Source: Marmoricola sp. OAE513 (lineage in GTDB: Bacteria > Actinomycetota > Actinomycetes > Propionibacteriales > Nocardioidaceae). Taken from it: a stretch of 64,000 nucleotides of DNA. Location of the stretch: NCBI RefSeq assembly GCF_040546585.1, contig NZ_JBEPOC010000001.1, forward strand, positions 2,294,001 to 2,358,000, read 5' to 3'. This document shows positions 52,714 to 61,779 of this stretch, one piece after another; position 1 is the first letter of the stretch, and the number at the start of each line of letters is the position of its first letter. The notes beneath the pieces were generated by a model that was not told the DNA's origin, searched no databases, and was given only the letters and a program-made list of their open reading frames with translations. The position numbers were made by a program, and so were the translations under genes.

Positions 52714-54350
52714 CGCAACGCGAGGACGGCGATGTCGTCCTCGGCATCCGTCGAGCGGAGCGCGCTCACCGTGTCCGAGACCAGGTGGTCGACCGAGCCG
52801 CGGGAGGCCCCGGCCGTCGCGGCGAGGCGCGCCATCCCGGTGTCGATGCCTTCGCCCCGCCGCTCGATCAACCCGTCGGTGAAGCAGAAGAGGGTCGAGC
52901 CGGCCGGCAGGGAGAAGGTGGTCGACCCGTACGACGTCGGTCCCGTCCCCAGGGGCGGCCCCGTGGCCACCTCCACGAAGTCAGCGCTGTGGTCGGTGAG
53001 CAGCAGCGGCATCGGGTGGCCCGCGTTGGCCACCGTGATCTCTCCCGTGCGCCAGTTCCCGACTCCGACGATGGTCGTCGCGATGTGGCCGTCGGCAGTG
53101 ATGTCGAACTGGTGCGAGCACATCTCCAGCGCGGTCGACGGGCTGTCGCCGCGCAGCAGGTAGGCGCGCAGCGTGAACCGTGCCCGCGCCATGACCGCGA
53201 CGGCGTCGATGCCGCGGCCGGAGACGTCGCCGACCACGAACGCGAACTCGTCGGTGCCCAGCGCGATGAGGCTGTACCAGTCGCCGCCGATGTCGACGCC
53301 GTGCGCACCCGCGACGTACTCGACCGCGACCTCGAGGTTCGGGACGTGGGGGATGACCGGGGGCAGCAGCGCCCGCTGCAGGCGCACCGACAGCTCGCGC
53401 TCCTGGCCGTAGAGGGCGTCCACCCGGCTGTAGAGGTCGGTCACCAGCGCCGTCGCCTCCTCGGCCTTGGCGCGGCGACGCGCGAACTGCTGACCGACGA
53501 ACGCCGCGACCGCGGTGAGGAACAGACCGCCGAGCAGCAGCACGACCGGCAGACGCCTGCTCAGGGCGGACCCCAGGTGGTGCCGGGGTGAGGTGACGAC
53601 CGTGAGGACGGTGTTCCCGAACGGCACCGTGGCCGTCGCCCGCGGATCGGACAACGGAAGCGAGGACGGCGCGACGTCGGTCGCCACCAGCGCAGCGGGA
53701 GTGGCGCGCGAACCGATGTAGATCGCGTAGTGGAGACCGGAGAACGCGCTGTCGGAGTCGACCGGCGAGCGTCGGTTCATGGGCAGGGCGCGCTCGGCGT
53801 ACACCACGTACGACGAGTCCGGGGCAGCGAGCGCGTACGCGATCCGACGCTTCTGGGGCAGGGTGATCGGCCGCACGATGAACTCGGGCTGGCCGAACGC
53901 TGCTCGCAGGTACTTCTGCTGCGCGGGTGACCCGACCTTCAACGAGGGTGCTTCGCCGACGTTGGCCAGCCGAACCATCCGGTCTCCGGTGCGACGCCAG
54001 ACCGACGCGGACGCGAAGAGCTTGCCCGGCCCGACCGAGGACCTCACCGCCTTCCTGAATGCTGACGCGTCGCCGCTGCCCGCCATGGGCTGCACCGTCA
54101 ACGCCGTGGTGAGGGTGCTCCGGATGACGAGGACCGTGGTCGACAGCACCGCGCCGACCTGCTTGGTCTGCACGTCGAGAAGACGCTGCTCGGTGTTGTA
54201 GTCCACGCGTGACGTCGCGTAGGTGGCCAGACTGGTGAGAGCCAGACCCACCACGCAGATGACCACGGCGACCGGGCTCACCCTGCGCGTGCGTGAGGTG
54301 CGTTGGGTCCGGGGCTGAGTCTGGTTCCCGGGCTCGGTCCCCGGGGTCAC
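52695..54350 (-). CDS. membrane SpoIIE/PP2C-type serine phosphatase with extracytoplasmic sensor
   Basis: 551 residues. Membrane helices near 20-42 and 270-292 bracket an extracytoplasmic sensor of about 225 residues. A short coiled coil and a C-terminal PP2C/SpoIIE domain follow, with metal-binding Asp motifs VDIGGDWYSL and VGDVSGRGIDA and the late FTDGLIERR. It should dephosphorylate the STAS partner on signal, releasing a sigma factor. The start GTG 54350 shares GTGA with the STAS stop. A longer open frame is antisense noise. Confidence 0.9.
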   Translation of the reverse strand: MTPGTEPGNQTQPRTQRTSRTRRVSPVAVVICVVGLALTSLATYATSRVDYNTEQRLLDVQTKQVGAVLSTTVLVIRSTLTTALTVQPMAGSGDASAFRKAVRSSVGPGKLFASASVWRRTGDRMVRLANVGEAPSLKVGSPAQQKYLRAAFGQPEFIVRPITLPQKRRIAYALAAPDSSYVVYAERALPMNRRSPVDSDSAFSGLHYAIYIGSRATPAALVATDVAPSSLPLSDPRATATVPFGNTVLTVVTSPRHHLGSALSRRLPVVLLLGGLFLTAVAAFVGQQFARRRAKAEEATALVTDLYSRVDALYGQERELSVRLQRALLPPVIPHVPNLEVAVEYVAGAHGVDIGGDWYSLIALGTDEFAFVVGDVSGRGIDAVAVMARARFTLRAYLLRGDSPSTALEMCSHQFDITADGHIATTIVGVGNWRTGEITVANAGHPMPLLLTDHSADFVEVATGPPLGTGPTSYGSTTFSLPAGSTLFCFTDGLIERRGEGIDTGMARLAATAGASRGSVDHLVSDTVSALRSTDAEDDIAVLALRWVPES

Positions 54351-54661
54351 GCCTCGTCCTCGTCGCGGATCTCGAAGACCTGGTCGAGGCCGGAGACCTG
54401 GAAAAGTCGACGCGCCGTCGCAGGCATCCGGTCCAGGGTGACCTGGGTACCTTGCTGGGCGGCGTCGTTGCGGATCCGGACCAGGGCACCCAGACCGCTG
54501 GAGTCGATGAACGTCACTCCGGCGAGGTCGAGGGTCATGGCCTGAGGACCCTGCTCGAGGCAACGCCGGGCGTCCTCGAGGAGGTCCTCGACCGAGGCGA
54601 TGTCGATCTCCCCGGAGACAGCGAGGGAGCACGCGTCGTCGGGCTGGTGCTGGTCGGGCAC
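54347..54661 (-). CDS. STAS anti-anti-sigma factor
   Basis: 104 residues from GTG 54661, preferred because AGGAG lies 6 nt upstream; a TTG at 54721 would extend it. The STAS core has FIDSSGLGALV, whose first Ser is the expected phosphorylation site (about residue 56). It is the first gene of the STAS-phosphatase-ATPase set, translated with 4-bp overlap into the phosphatase. Confidence 0.87.
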   Translation of the reverse strand: MPDQHQPDDACSLAVSGEIDIASVEDLLEDARRCLEQGPQAMTLDLAGVTFIDSSGLGALVRIRNDAAQQGTQVTLDRMPATARRLFQVSGLDQVFEIRDEDEA

Positions 54662-54787
54662 GGACGGCTCCTGCCGCTTCGTCGACACCTGGATGGCAGC
54701 TGGTTGTACCGAGGTGACCAACGAAGTTTGCCATCACGCGTTACGTGGGAGCATGACGCCCACCGAGCAGAGCGGGAAGAGGTACGT

Positions 54788-55372
54788 GTGGAGATCGAGA
54801 TCGAGCACACCACCGAGGGCGATCACGACGTCCTGGCGGTGCGGGGCGAGCTGGACCTGTCGTCGTACACGACGCTGCGCGACCGGATCTCGGACCTGAT
54901 CTCGGCGGGACGCACGAAGCTCGTCATCGACCTCGCGGCGACGGAGTTCCTCGACTCCACGGCGCTGGGTGCGTTGATCGGCGGGCGTCGGCGTGCCCAC
55001 GCGGCCGGGGGCTCCTTCGTGATCGCCTGCGCCAACGCGAACCTCCTCCGGCTCTTCAACCTGACCCGGCTCGACCTGGTGTTCACCGTCTACCCGTCGC
55101 TGGCGGCGTGGCGGGAAGTCCACCAACCGACGGCCGCGCCGCTGACGGAGAAGTCGCGCAACCGGCTCCGGATGGAGCTCGTGGAGTACCTCGGAGCGCA
55201 GCTGGACGGCGAGGAGGCGGCCGACCTGTTCGAGCTCGCAGCGGCCGATCCGCAGATCTTCTTCGCCGAGCTGGCATCGCGGCACAAGGCGGGCGAGCTC
55301 GAGCTCCCGCGGGACCTGCTGCGGACCGTGCTGGTCGACCTGCGCAGCCGTCGGGACGTCGAGGTCGACTAG
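54788..55372 (+). CDS. STAS-domain protein with C-terminal extension
   Basis: 194 residues. An N-terminal STAS domain (about 1-105) has FLDSTALGALIGG, where the phospho-acceptor position is Ser. The remaining 85 residues are helical (SRNRLRMELVEYLGAQLDGEEAADLFELA) and are not part of the usual STAS. GTG 54788 has GGAAGAGG 5 nt upstream. It is divergent from the STAS-phosphatase-ATPase operon and may be a second input or output of it. Confidence 0.85.
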   Translation: MEIEIEHTTEGDHDVLAVRGELDLSSYTTLRDRISDLISAGRTKLVIDLAATEFLDSTALGALIGGRRRAHAAGGSFVIACANANLLRLFNLTRLDLVFTVYPSLAAWREVHQPTAAPLTEKSRNRLRMELVEYLGAQLDGEEAADLFELAAADPQIFFAELASRHKAGELELPRDLLRTVLVDLRSRRDVEVD

Positions 55373-55400
55373 CCCGTGGCGCACGGGGTACCCGACCTGC

Positions 55401-56391
55401 ATGACCAAGATCGGCTACACCCTGATGTCCGAGCAGTCCGGCCCGAACGACCTGGTGCGGTACGCCCAGCGTGCCGAGGAGGTGGGGTTCGACTTCGAGG
55501 TGATCAGCGACCACTACTTCCCGTGGCTGGAGAGCCAGGGGCACTCGCCGTACGCGTGGTCCGTCCTGGGCGCGGTCACCCAGGTCACGAAGCGCGTCGA
55601 GCTGATGACCTACGTGACCTGTCCGACCCTGCGCTACCACCCGGCGGTGGTGGCGCAGAAGGCCGCGACGACGAGCCTGCTGAGCAACGGCCGCTTCACC
55701 CTCGGCGTCGGGGCGGGGGAGAACCTCAACGAGCACATCGTCGGTCCGTGGCCGGCGGTGAACGTGCGCCACGAGATGCTGGTCGAGGCCCTGGTGATCA
55801 TCTCCGAGCTGCTCGGCGGCGGGTACGTGAACTTCCCGGGCAAGCACTTCCAGGTGGACTCAGCGCGCCTGTGGGACGTGCCCGAGAAGCCGGTCCCGAT
55901 CGCTGCCGCGGTGTCGGGTTCAGACGGGGTCGAACGCCTGGCCGACCTCGCTGATGACCTGATCGCCGTGGAGCCGGATGCCGACCTGGTCCGCTCCTGG
56001 GACGAGGTCCGGGGGAACACCTCGTCGCGCAAGATCGGTCAGCTCCCGGTGTGCTGGGCGCCGAGCAGGGACGAGGCGGTCGAGATCGCCCACGACCAGT
56101 TCCGGTGGTTCGGGGGAGGCTGGAAGGTCAACGCGGAGCTGCCGGGTCCGGCCGCGTTCGCCGGGGCGACCCAGTTCGTCACGCCCGACGACGTCGCGGG
56201 AGCGATCCCGTGCGGCCCCGACCTGTCGGAGGTGGTCTCCCTCGGTGCGCGAGTTCGTCGACGCAGGCTTCACCGACGTAGCGCTGGTCCAGATCGGCGA
56301 CCGGTACCAGGACGAGTTCCTCGACGTCGCGGGCAAGGAGCTGATCCGCACGCTGCGCGCCGAGCTCCGTCCCGGTGACGGTCCGGCCTAG
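55401..56391 (+). CDS. LLM class F420-dependent oxidoreductase, frameshifted near the C-terminus
   Basis: About 330 residues after correction. TIM-barrel flavin/F420 family with KIGYTLMSEQSGPNDLVRYA, SDHYFPW, VGAGENLNEHI and VCWAPSRDEA, closest in style to F420-dependent glucose-6-phosphate dehydrogenase-like proteins (TIGR03557). As read, the frame leaves the family after the IPCGPDLSEVVS region and stops at 56378. Removing one C from CCC at 56239-56241 gives VREFVDAGFTDVALVQIG and a stop at 56391 that shares CTAG with the next gene. F420 is supplied elsewhere in the genome. Confidence 0.85.
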
Positions 56392-57182
56392 AGGTCCGGT
56401 TCTCCGGGGAGGTCGCTGACTGCGAAGCCCCACCGGGGTGAGCGCTTCTCCCGCCACGCGGCAGCCCCCTCCTGCGCGTCCGGGTGCGCCATCAGCACGC
56501 GGTGGGCGGCGGTCTCGCGGCGCTCGACGTCGGGCGCGTCCAGGTCTGCCCACAAGATGTGCTTGCTGAGCGCGATCGAGGCCGGGCTCGCGTTCACCGC
56601 GACGTCGTGCGCCAGCTCCAGGGCCTGCTCGAGCACCTGGTCGGCCGGGACCGCGCGGTTCGCGATCCCCCGCTCGAACGCCTCGGCTCCGGTGATCGAC
56701 CGTCCGGTGAGCAGCATCTCGGCGGCGACGCCCCGGCCCGCGATCCGTGGAAGCGTCAGGTGGCTGTGTCCGTCACCGATCATCCCGAACCGCACCTGGG
56801 GGATGGCCAGGGTGGCGTCCGCCGCGACGATCCGCAGGTCGCACTGCAGGGCGAGCGTGAGGCCGATCCCGATCGCAGACCCGTTCACGGCAGCGACGAC
56901 GAGCTTGCGCACGCCGAAGGCGGGCGGGTCCACCGGCGAGGCCGAGAAGTCATCACCGGGGGCGCCGAACGAGTCCGCCGACGGGCTCAGGTCGGCGCCG
57001 GCGCAGAACGCGCGGCCCGCGCCGGTCAGCACCACGACCTTGACTTCGTCGTCGGCGTCGCAGGTCCGGTAGGCCGCGCTGAGCTCGCGTCCGGTCGTCG
57101 ACGAGAAGGCGTTGAGCCTCGCAGGTCCGTCGAGGGTCACGACGGCCACGCCGTCGGTGACGTCGAGCCGGACCTGGGTCAT
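56388..57182 (-). CDS. enoyl-CoA hydratase/isomerase family protein
   Basis: 264 residues of the crotonase fold. The CoA oxyanion hole segments GRAFCAGADLS and AAVNGSAIGIG are visible, and LPRIAGRGVAAEMLLTGR follows. The substrate is not clear; fatty-acid or aromatic acyl-CoA degradation is possible. ATG 57182 has TAGCGT 7 nt upstream on the minus strand (leaderless), and the open frame beyond it is antisense to the DUF5709 gene. Confidence 0.9.
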   Translation of the reverse strand: MTQVRLDVTDGVAVVTLDGPARLNAFSSTTGRELSAAYRTCDADDEVKVVVLTGAGRAFCAGADLSPSADSFGAPGDDFSASPVDPPAFGVRKLVVAAVNGSAIGIGLTLALQCDLRIVAADATLAIPQVRFGMIGDGHSHLTLPRIAGRGVAAEMLLTGRSITGAEAFERGIANRAVPADQVLEQALELAHDVAVNASPASIALSKHILWADLDAPDVERRETAAHRVLMAHPDAQEGAAAWREKRSPRWGFAVSDLPGEPDL

Positions 57183-57189
57183 GGGCCGC

Positions 57190-57195
57190 ACGCTA
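57190..57195 (-). promoter_or_regulatory. -10 box, leaderless enoyl-CoA hydratase gene
   Basis: Minus-strand TAGCGT with a 7-nt spacer to ATG 57182. Confidence 0.5.
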
Positions 57196-57233
57196 GCGGG
57201 TTTGGTGGGTGCTGTTCGGGGAACTGACGCCGC

Positions 57234-57638
57234 ATGACCGAAGACCAGCTGCAGCCGAGCGACACCCTGGACGACCGAGGTGTCGACGACGTGCTCGACG
57301 AGGGCTACTCGCCTCCGGAGCGCCCGATGGCCTCGGGTCCCAAGGGGCGTACTCCGCGCGAGCAGGCCGAGGGCGAGACGATCGAGGACCGCTTGGCGCA
57401 GGAGGAGCCGGACGTCGATCCGCTCGGCGGCGACGGCGCGGCGCTCGACGACGAGTTCGGCGACCCTGCCGAGTCGTTCGCAGGCGACGTGCGCAGCGGT
57501 CGGTTGGTCGCTCCCGACGAGGGCCTCGGAGAGGACACCTCGAAGGACGAGATCGCCTCCGACGTCGGCATCGACGGCGCCGGCGCCAGCGCCGAGGAGG
57601 CCGCCATGCACGTGATCGACGAGGAAGGTTCCGGATGA
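57234..57638 (+). CDS. DUF5709 family acidic protein
   Basis: 134 residues, strongly acidic and probably disordered. The DUF5709 pattern is visible: DTLDDRGVDDVLDEGYSPPERP, then IEDRLAQEEPDV and a C-terminal AEEAAMHVIDE. These proteins are small actinobacterial stress-associated proteins of unknown function. ATG 57234; the stop overlaps the DUF4235 start in ATGA. Confidence 0.85.
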   Translation: MTEDQLQPSDTLDDRGVDDVLDEGYSPPERPMASGPKGRTPREQAEGETIEDRLAQEEPDVDPLGGDGAALDDEFGDPAESFAGDVRSGRLVAPDEGLGEDTSKDEIASDVGIDGAGASAEEAAMHVIDEEGSG

Positions 57639-57928
57639 GCAGCGATTCGCGCCACAAGTCGGCGAAGGTGCTGTACCGGCCGATCGGCCTGGTCGGCAGC
57701 GTGGCCGGCGGCGTGGTGGCCGGCCAGGTCTTCAAGCAGGTGTACGGGCGGGTCGTCCCCGGGCCCTCGGACCAGGCGCCGCAGCCGTTGGAGTCCCGCT
57801 ACTCGGTCGGGCAGGTGGTGCTGGCGGCCGCTCTCCAGGGCGCGATCTTCGCTTCCGTGAAGGCAGCGGTCGACCGGGCGGGGGCACGCGTGTTCCAGCG
57901 CTGGACCGGGGAGTGGCCGGGGAGCTAG
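57635..57928 (+). CDS. DUF4235 membrane protein
   Basis: 97 residues. Two hydrophobic helices (about 14-34 and 61-80) with the DUF4235 pattern KVLYRPIGLVGSVAGGVVAGQVFKQVY split across them. It is coupled to DUF5709 by a 4-bp overlap and ends in CTAG shared with the convergent membrane protein. Function unknown. Confidence 0.83.
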   Translation: MSSDSRHKSAKVLYRPIGLVGSVAGGVVAGQVFKQVYGRVVPGPSDQAPQPLESRYSVGQVVLAAALQGAIFASVKAAVDRAGARVFQRWTGEWPGS

Positions 57929-58401
57929 GCCCCCTCGCCGCCAGCCCGACGACGACGGCCCGCCACCGGTACGGCAGCCCAGAGCGCCGCGAAAAATCCC
58001 AGGGCAACGACGAACGCGACCACGCCGGCGAGGTCGCCGACCACGACGTCGAAGACCAGGAACAGCACGCCGCTGATCGTCAGGCCGAGCAGGACGAGGC
58101 CGGCCTTGGCGCACGTGTTGGCCGCCTCGACCAACCAGAGGCGAGCGTGCTTGCGGAACAGCACGCGGTGGAAGGCGACCGGAGCGACCACCAGTGCCGT
58201 CGTCGCGACCGAACCGGTGAGGACGAACAGGTAGAGCGTGCGCTGGAAGTCGTCGAGGTCCTCGAACCGCGAGTTGAACGGGACGGTCAGCAGGAACCCG
58301 GTGAGGATCTGCACCCCGGTCTCGATGACCCTGATCTCCTGCAGCAGCTCGTCCCAGTTGCGCGTCACCGTGTCCGGGCTCAACCCACCGTCGTGGTCCA
58401 T
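57925..58401 (-). CDS. DUF6328-like membrane protein
   Basis: 158 residues with four hydrophobic segments. The N-terminus carries ELLQEIRVIETGVQILTGFLLTVPF and FEDLDDFQRTLYLFVL, the pattern I associate with DUF6328, a common actinobacterial membrane family of unknown role. ATG 58401. The frame is open upstream to 58893 but that part is antisense to the YihY gene. Confidence 0.78.
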   Translation of the reverse strand: MDHDGGLSPDTVTRNWDELLQEIRVIETGVQILTGFLLTVPFNSRFEDLDDFQRTLYLFVLTGSVATTALVVAPVAFHRVLFRKHARLWLVEAANTCAKAGLVLLGLTISGVLFLVFDVVVGDLAGVVAFVVALGFFAALWAAVPVAGRRRRAGGEGA

Positions 58402-58473
58402 GCACTGACCTCTACCCTCAGGACGACGCCCCACGCAAGGTGTGGACGCGGTACGAGCGGGTACCTCACCGCC

Positions 58474-59461
58474 ATGGCCACCCCAGACACGCTCGAGCGC
58501 AGGTTTCCGGGCGCACACGCCGAGGCGCCCACCGAGATCCCCCGGCGCGGCTGGGTGCAGGTCGCCAAACGTGCCTGGGCGGAGGGCAAGGAGGACCAGG
58601 TCACCCTGCTGGCGGCAGGGGTCGCCTTCTACGCGTTCATGGCGCTGTTCCCTGCTCTGATCGCGGCCGTGCTGCTCTACGGGCTGGTGCGGGACCCGGC
58701 TGACATCCGCGCCCAGGTCGCGGACTGGACCGCCGGGATGGCCGAGTGATGCCACGAGCATCATCACCAAGCAGGTCGACCAGCTGACCTCGAGCTCGCA
58801 GCAGTCGCTCGGCATCGGGTTGGTCGTCGCCCTGGCGCTGGCGCTGTGGAGCGCGGCCGGCGGTGTCGGCAACCTGGTCACCGCCATCAACATCGCCTAC
58901 GACGAGAAGGACGAGCGCGGCTTCGTGAAGAAGAAGCTGCTCTCCCTGGGACTGACGGCCGGCGCGATCGTGTTCGGCTCCCTCACCCTCGCCCTGGTCG
59001 CCGCGGCGCCGGCTGTCCTCGACAACCTCGTCGACTCGGGCCCGGCGCGCTGGGGGCTGGAGGCCGCTCGCTGGATCCTGCTGCTAGTGGCCATGATGGG
59101 TGGCTTGGCCGTCCTGTACCGGGTGGCCCCGGACCGGGGTTCCCCGAAGTTCTCCTGGGTCTCGGTCGGTGCGGTGAGCGCGACCCTGGTCTGGCTGGTC
59201 GCCAGCCTCGGCTTCTCCCTGTACGTCGACAACTTCGGGTCCTACGCCAAGACCTACGGCGCCATGGCCGGTGTCGTGGTGCTCCTGCTGTGGCTCTGGA
59301 TGACCATGTTGGTGGTCCTGCTCGGCGCCGAGCTCAACGCCGAGGCGGAGGAGCAGACCGTCGTCGACACCACGACGGGCGAGCCGCGTCCGCTGGGCCA
59401 GCGCAACGCGGTCAAGGCGGACAGCGTTCCCGGTCGGGGCGGCTCCTCGCAGAGCTCGTGA
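58474..59461 (+). pseudogene. YihY/virulence factor BrkB family membrane protein, interrupted by a single-base insertion
   Basis: Two reading frames together form one YihY-like protein of about 328 residues. The first ends at TGA 58747-58749 after LVRDPADIRAQVADWTAGM; the second continues with SDATSIITKQVDQL and the conserved ALWSAAGGVGNLVTAINIAY and DNFGSYAKTYGAMAGV. Deleting one G of the GG near 58740-58741 joins them as ...GMPSDATS. Six membrane segments are then expected. It could be a real pseudogene or a sequencing error; the rest of the gene looks under normal selection. Confidence 0.83.
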
Positions 59462-59551
59462 GGTGACTCACGCCCGGGCGCGACCTGCGTAAGTCACGGC
59501 GCGGTCGGGTAGGGGCTCGGGGAACCACCACCGACCCGCTGGGAGGCGCCC

Positions 59552-60604
59552 GTGCTCGACCTCGTCACTGCCCGTCCGACCCTCGTGCTCGCCGGAACCC
59601 TTGTCGGGACCCTGCTCGTGGGCTGGTTCACCGGGAAGGTGCTCGACGTCGTCGCCCGCCTCTCCGGCCAGCCGGCGCTGCGACGGATCCACGAGCAGTG
59701 CGGATCGGCCTGGCGCGCGACGCTGGTCGCGGTCGGCGAGCTCGCTGCACTGAGCGCCGCAGGGCTCCCTCGCGAGGCAGAGGGACCGCTGCGCCACGCC
59801 CTGGTGATCGTGACGATCGCCTCGGTCTCCTGGTTGGCGGCGAAGGTGCTCTTCCTGGTGGAGGACACCGTGCTGAGCAGGGTCAAGGTGGACGTCGAGG
59901 ACAACCGGCGCGCGCGTCGGGTCCGCACCCAGCTCGGGGTGATCCGGCGACTCAGCGCCGTCATCATCGCCGTGATCGCGCTCGCCGCCATCCTGATGAC
60001 CTTCGACACGATGCGGACCTACGGAGCCTCGGTCCTGGCTTCTGCCGGACTGGCGGGCGTGGTGGCCGGGCTCGCCGCCCAGACCACGCTGAGCAACGTC
60101 TTCGCCGGTCTGCAGCTCGTCTTCACCGACGCCCTGCGCTTCGACGACATCGTCGTGGTCGAGGGGCAGTGGGGACGGATCGAGGAGCTGACGTTGACCT
60201 ACGTCGTCGTGCACCTGTGGGACGAGCGCCGGCTCGTGCTCCCGGCCACCTACTTCGCCACGACGCCGTTCGAGAACTGGACGCGCTCGGAGTCCCGGGT
60301 GATCGCCGCTGTCGAGCTGCACGTCGACCCGTCGGCACCGATCCAGGAGATGCGCAGCCGGACCCGCGAGCTGGTCGAGGCGAACCCGTTGTGGGACCGT
60401 CGCGAGTGGGTCCTGCAGGTCACGGGCAGCACGGAGCTGACCATGGTCGTGCGGGTCACCGCATCGGCAGCCGATGCGTCCTCCGCCTGGGACCTCAAGT
60501 GCGACCTCCGCGAGCAGCTGCTCGAGTGGCTCCAGCAGGAGCACCCCACCGCGCTCCCGCAGGTGCGCACCACGACAGTGGGCGAGCGGGCTACTGCGCG
60601 ATGA
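59552..60604 (+). CDS. MscS-type mechanosensitive ion channel
   Basis: 350 residues. Membrane segments near 10-30, 88-110, 140-165 and the pore helix at about 165-190 (YGASVLASAGLAGVVAGLAAQTTLSNVFAG, split by Gly/Ala packing). The cytoplasmic domain follows with FTDALRFDDIVVVEGQWG. It releases solutes on hypo-osmotic shock. GTG 59552 has GGGAGG about 4-5 nt upstream. The 3' end overlaps the small membrane protein gene on the other strand by 14 bp. Confidence 0.9.
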   Translation: MLDLVTARPTLVLAGTLVGTLLVGWFTGKVLDVVARLSGQPALRRIHEQCGSAWRATLVAVGELAALSAAGLPREAEGPLRHALVIVTIASVSWLAAKVLFLVEDTVLSRVKVDVEDNRRARRVRTQLGVIRRLSAVIIAVIALAAILMTFDTMRTYGASVLASAGLAGVVAGLAAQTTLSNVFAGLQLVFTDALRFDDIVVVEGQWGRIEELTLTYVVVHLWDERRLVLPATYFATTPFENWTRSESRVIAAVELHVDPSAPIQEMRSRTRELVEANPLWDRREWVLQVTGSTELTMVVRVTASAADASSAWDLKCDLREQLLEWLQQEHPTALPQVRTTTVGERATAR

Positions 60605-60722
60605 AGTACATGACGATCATCAGGGCCAGCCCGATCACGAGCACGGCGGCGACCACGGTGGCCACCCCTGTGCGGCGATGCTGCTCGGCCTCCGGCTCGC
60701 CACCGTTGTTCTCGGTGCTCAT
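60591..60722 (-). CDS. small single-pass membrane protein (43 aa)
   Basis: ATG 60722 to TAG 60591. A polar N-terminus (STENNGGEPEAEQHRR) leads into one membrane helix (VATVVAAVLVIGLALMIVMY) and a short end. A strong SD, AGGAGG, lies 4 nt before the ATG. That and the clean topology are the case for it. It overlaps the 3' end of mscS by 14 bp and no family is recognised. Confidence 0.65.
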   Translation of the reverse strand: MSTENNGGEPEAEQHRRTGVATVVAAVLVIGLALMIVMYFIAQ

Positions 60723-60777
60723 GGTTCCTCCTGTGCTCGGGGAGGTCTCCCGTACCCGTAGTGGCGGGTCCGAAGCC

Positions 60778-61779
60778 TCAGGCCGCGGGTGAGCGCACCT
60801 CGAGGGTCTGCAGCAGGGTGAGCACAGCCGCTTCTCCGGCCGCCTGGCCTCGCGGCACCACGCCGAGCGCGTCCTCCTCGTAGAGATCGATCACGCGCGG
60901 ATCGACGTACGAGCTGCGAGCGACGCTGCGGGTGTTGCCGAGCACGCCGGCGGCGACGTCGATCGCCGCGGGGACGGCCCGGCGCCGTGCGGCGGCGGTG
61001 GTCGCGACGACCTGGCTCAGCTCGCGCGCGACGGTGACCGTCGCGTGCCAGGTGCGGAAGTCCTTGGCGGTCGCGTCCATGCCGAGCAGGTCCCGGATCG
61101 TCTCGTTGATCTCATCAGGAGCGAGCGGACGCCACCGGGCGCCGACCTTGGAGGCGAGCAGGATCTGCTCGCGGTGCCGGGAGCGCATCAGCCGGTCGAG
61201 CACCGGGGTGATCGGCCGGTCCGCGATGTGCACGTCGTGCTCGATGCCGGACTTGCCGACGAAGGCGAAGGCGAAACCGTCGCCCTCGCGTCGTACGTGG
61301 TTGCGCTGCAGGGTGCTCAGTCCGAAGCTGCCGTTCTCCGCGGCGTAGGACTCCGCACCGATACGGAAGTACCCGAGGTCGATGAGGCGGACTGCTGCGG
61401 CGACCGCCTGCTCCCGGGTGGGGGAGGTGCCCTCGAGCGGTTCCGCCAGCACGCGTCGGACCTTGCGGCGCATGGACGGGAGACGGCTGGCCATCTCCTG
61501 CACCCGTTCGAACTTCTCGAGGTCGCGCTGGACGCGCCACTGCGGGTGGTAGAGGTACTGGCGGCGTCCGGCGTCGTCGGTGCCGACGGCCTGCAGGTGT
61601 CCGTTGGCCACGGGGCAGACCCACACGTCCGTCCACGCCGGCGGGATCACCAGGGCGCGGACACGCTGGGCCTGCTCCTCGGTCAGCGGGTTGCCGCCGG
61701 CGTCGACGTAGCTGAACCCGCGTCCTCGGCGGACTCTGCGCCAGCCGGGCTGCTGGCAGGAGACGGTGCGCAGTCTCAC
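60778..61779 (-). CDS. DNA topoisomerase IB
   Basis: 333 residues of the poxvirus/bacterial type IB family. The N-terminal domain contains VIPPAWTDVWVCP, and the catalytic core has FRTWHATV, IDVAAGVLGNT and the nucleophile Tyr291 in RSSYVDPRV. It relaxes supercoils of both signs through a 3'-phosphotyrosine link. GTG 61779 shares GTGA with the stop of the small acidic gene, so the two are coupled. Such enzymes are scattered in soil bacteria. Confidence 0.93.
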   Translation of the reverse strand: MRLRTVSCQQPGWRRVRRGRGFSYVDAGGNPLTEEQAQRVRALVIPPAWTDVWVCPVANGHLQAVGTDDAGRRQYLYHPQWRVQRDLEKFERVQEMASRLPSMRRKVRRVLAEPLEGTSPTREQAVAAAVRLIDLGYFRIGAESYAAENGSFGLSTLQRNHVRREGDGFAFAFVGKSGIEHDVHIADRPITPVLDRLMRSRHREQILLASKVGARWRPLAPDEINETIRDLLGMDATAKDFRTWHATVTVARELSQVVATTAAARRRAVPAAIDVAAGVLGNTRSVARSSYVDPRVIDLYEEDALGVVPRGQAAGEAAVLTLLQTLEVRSPAA

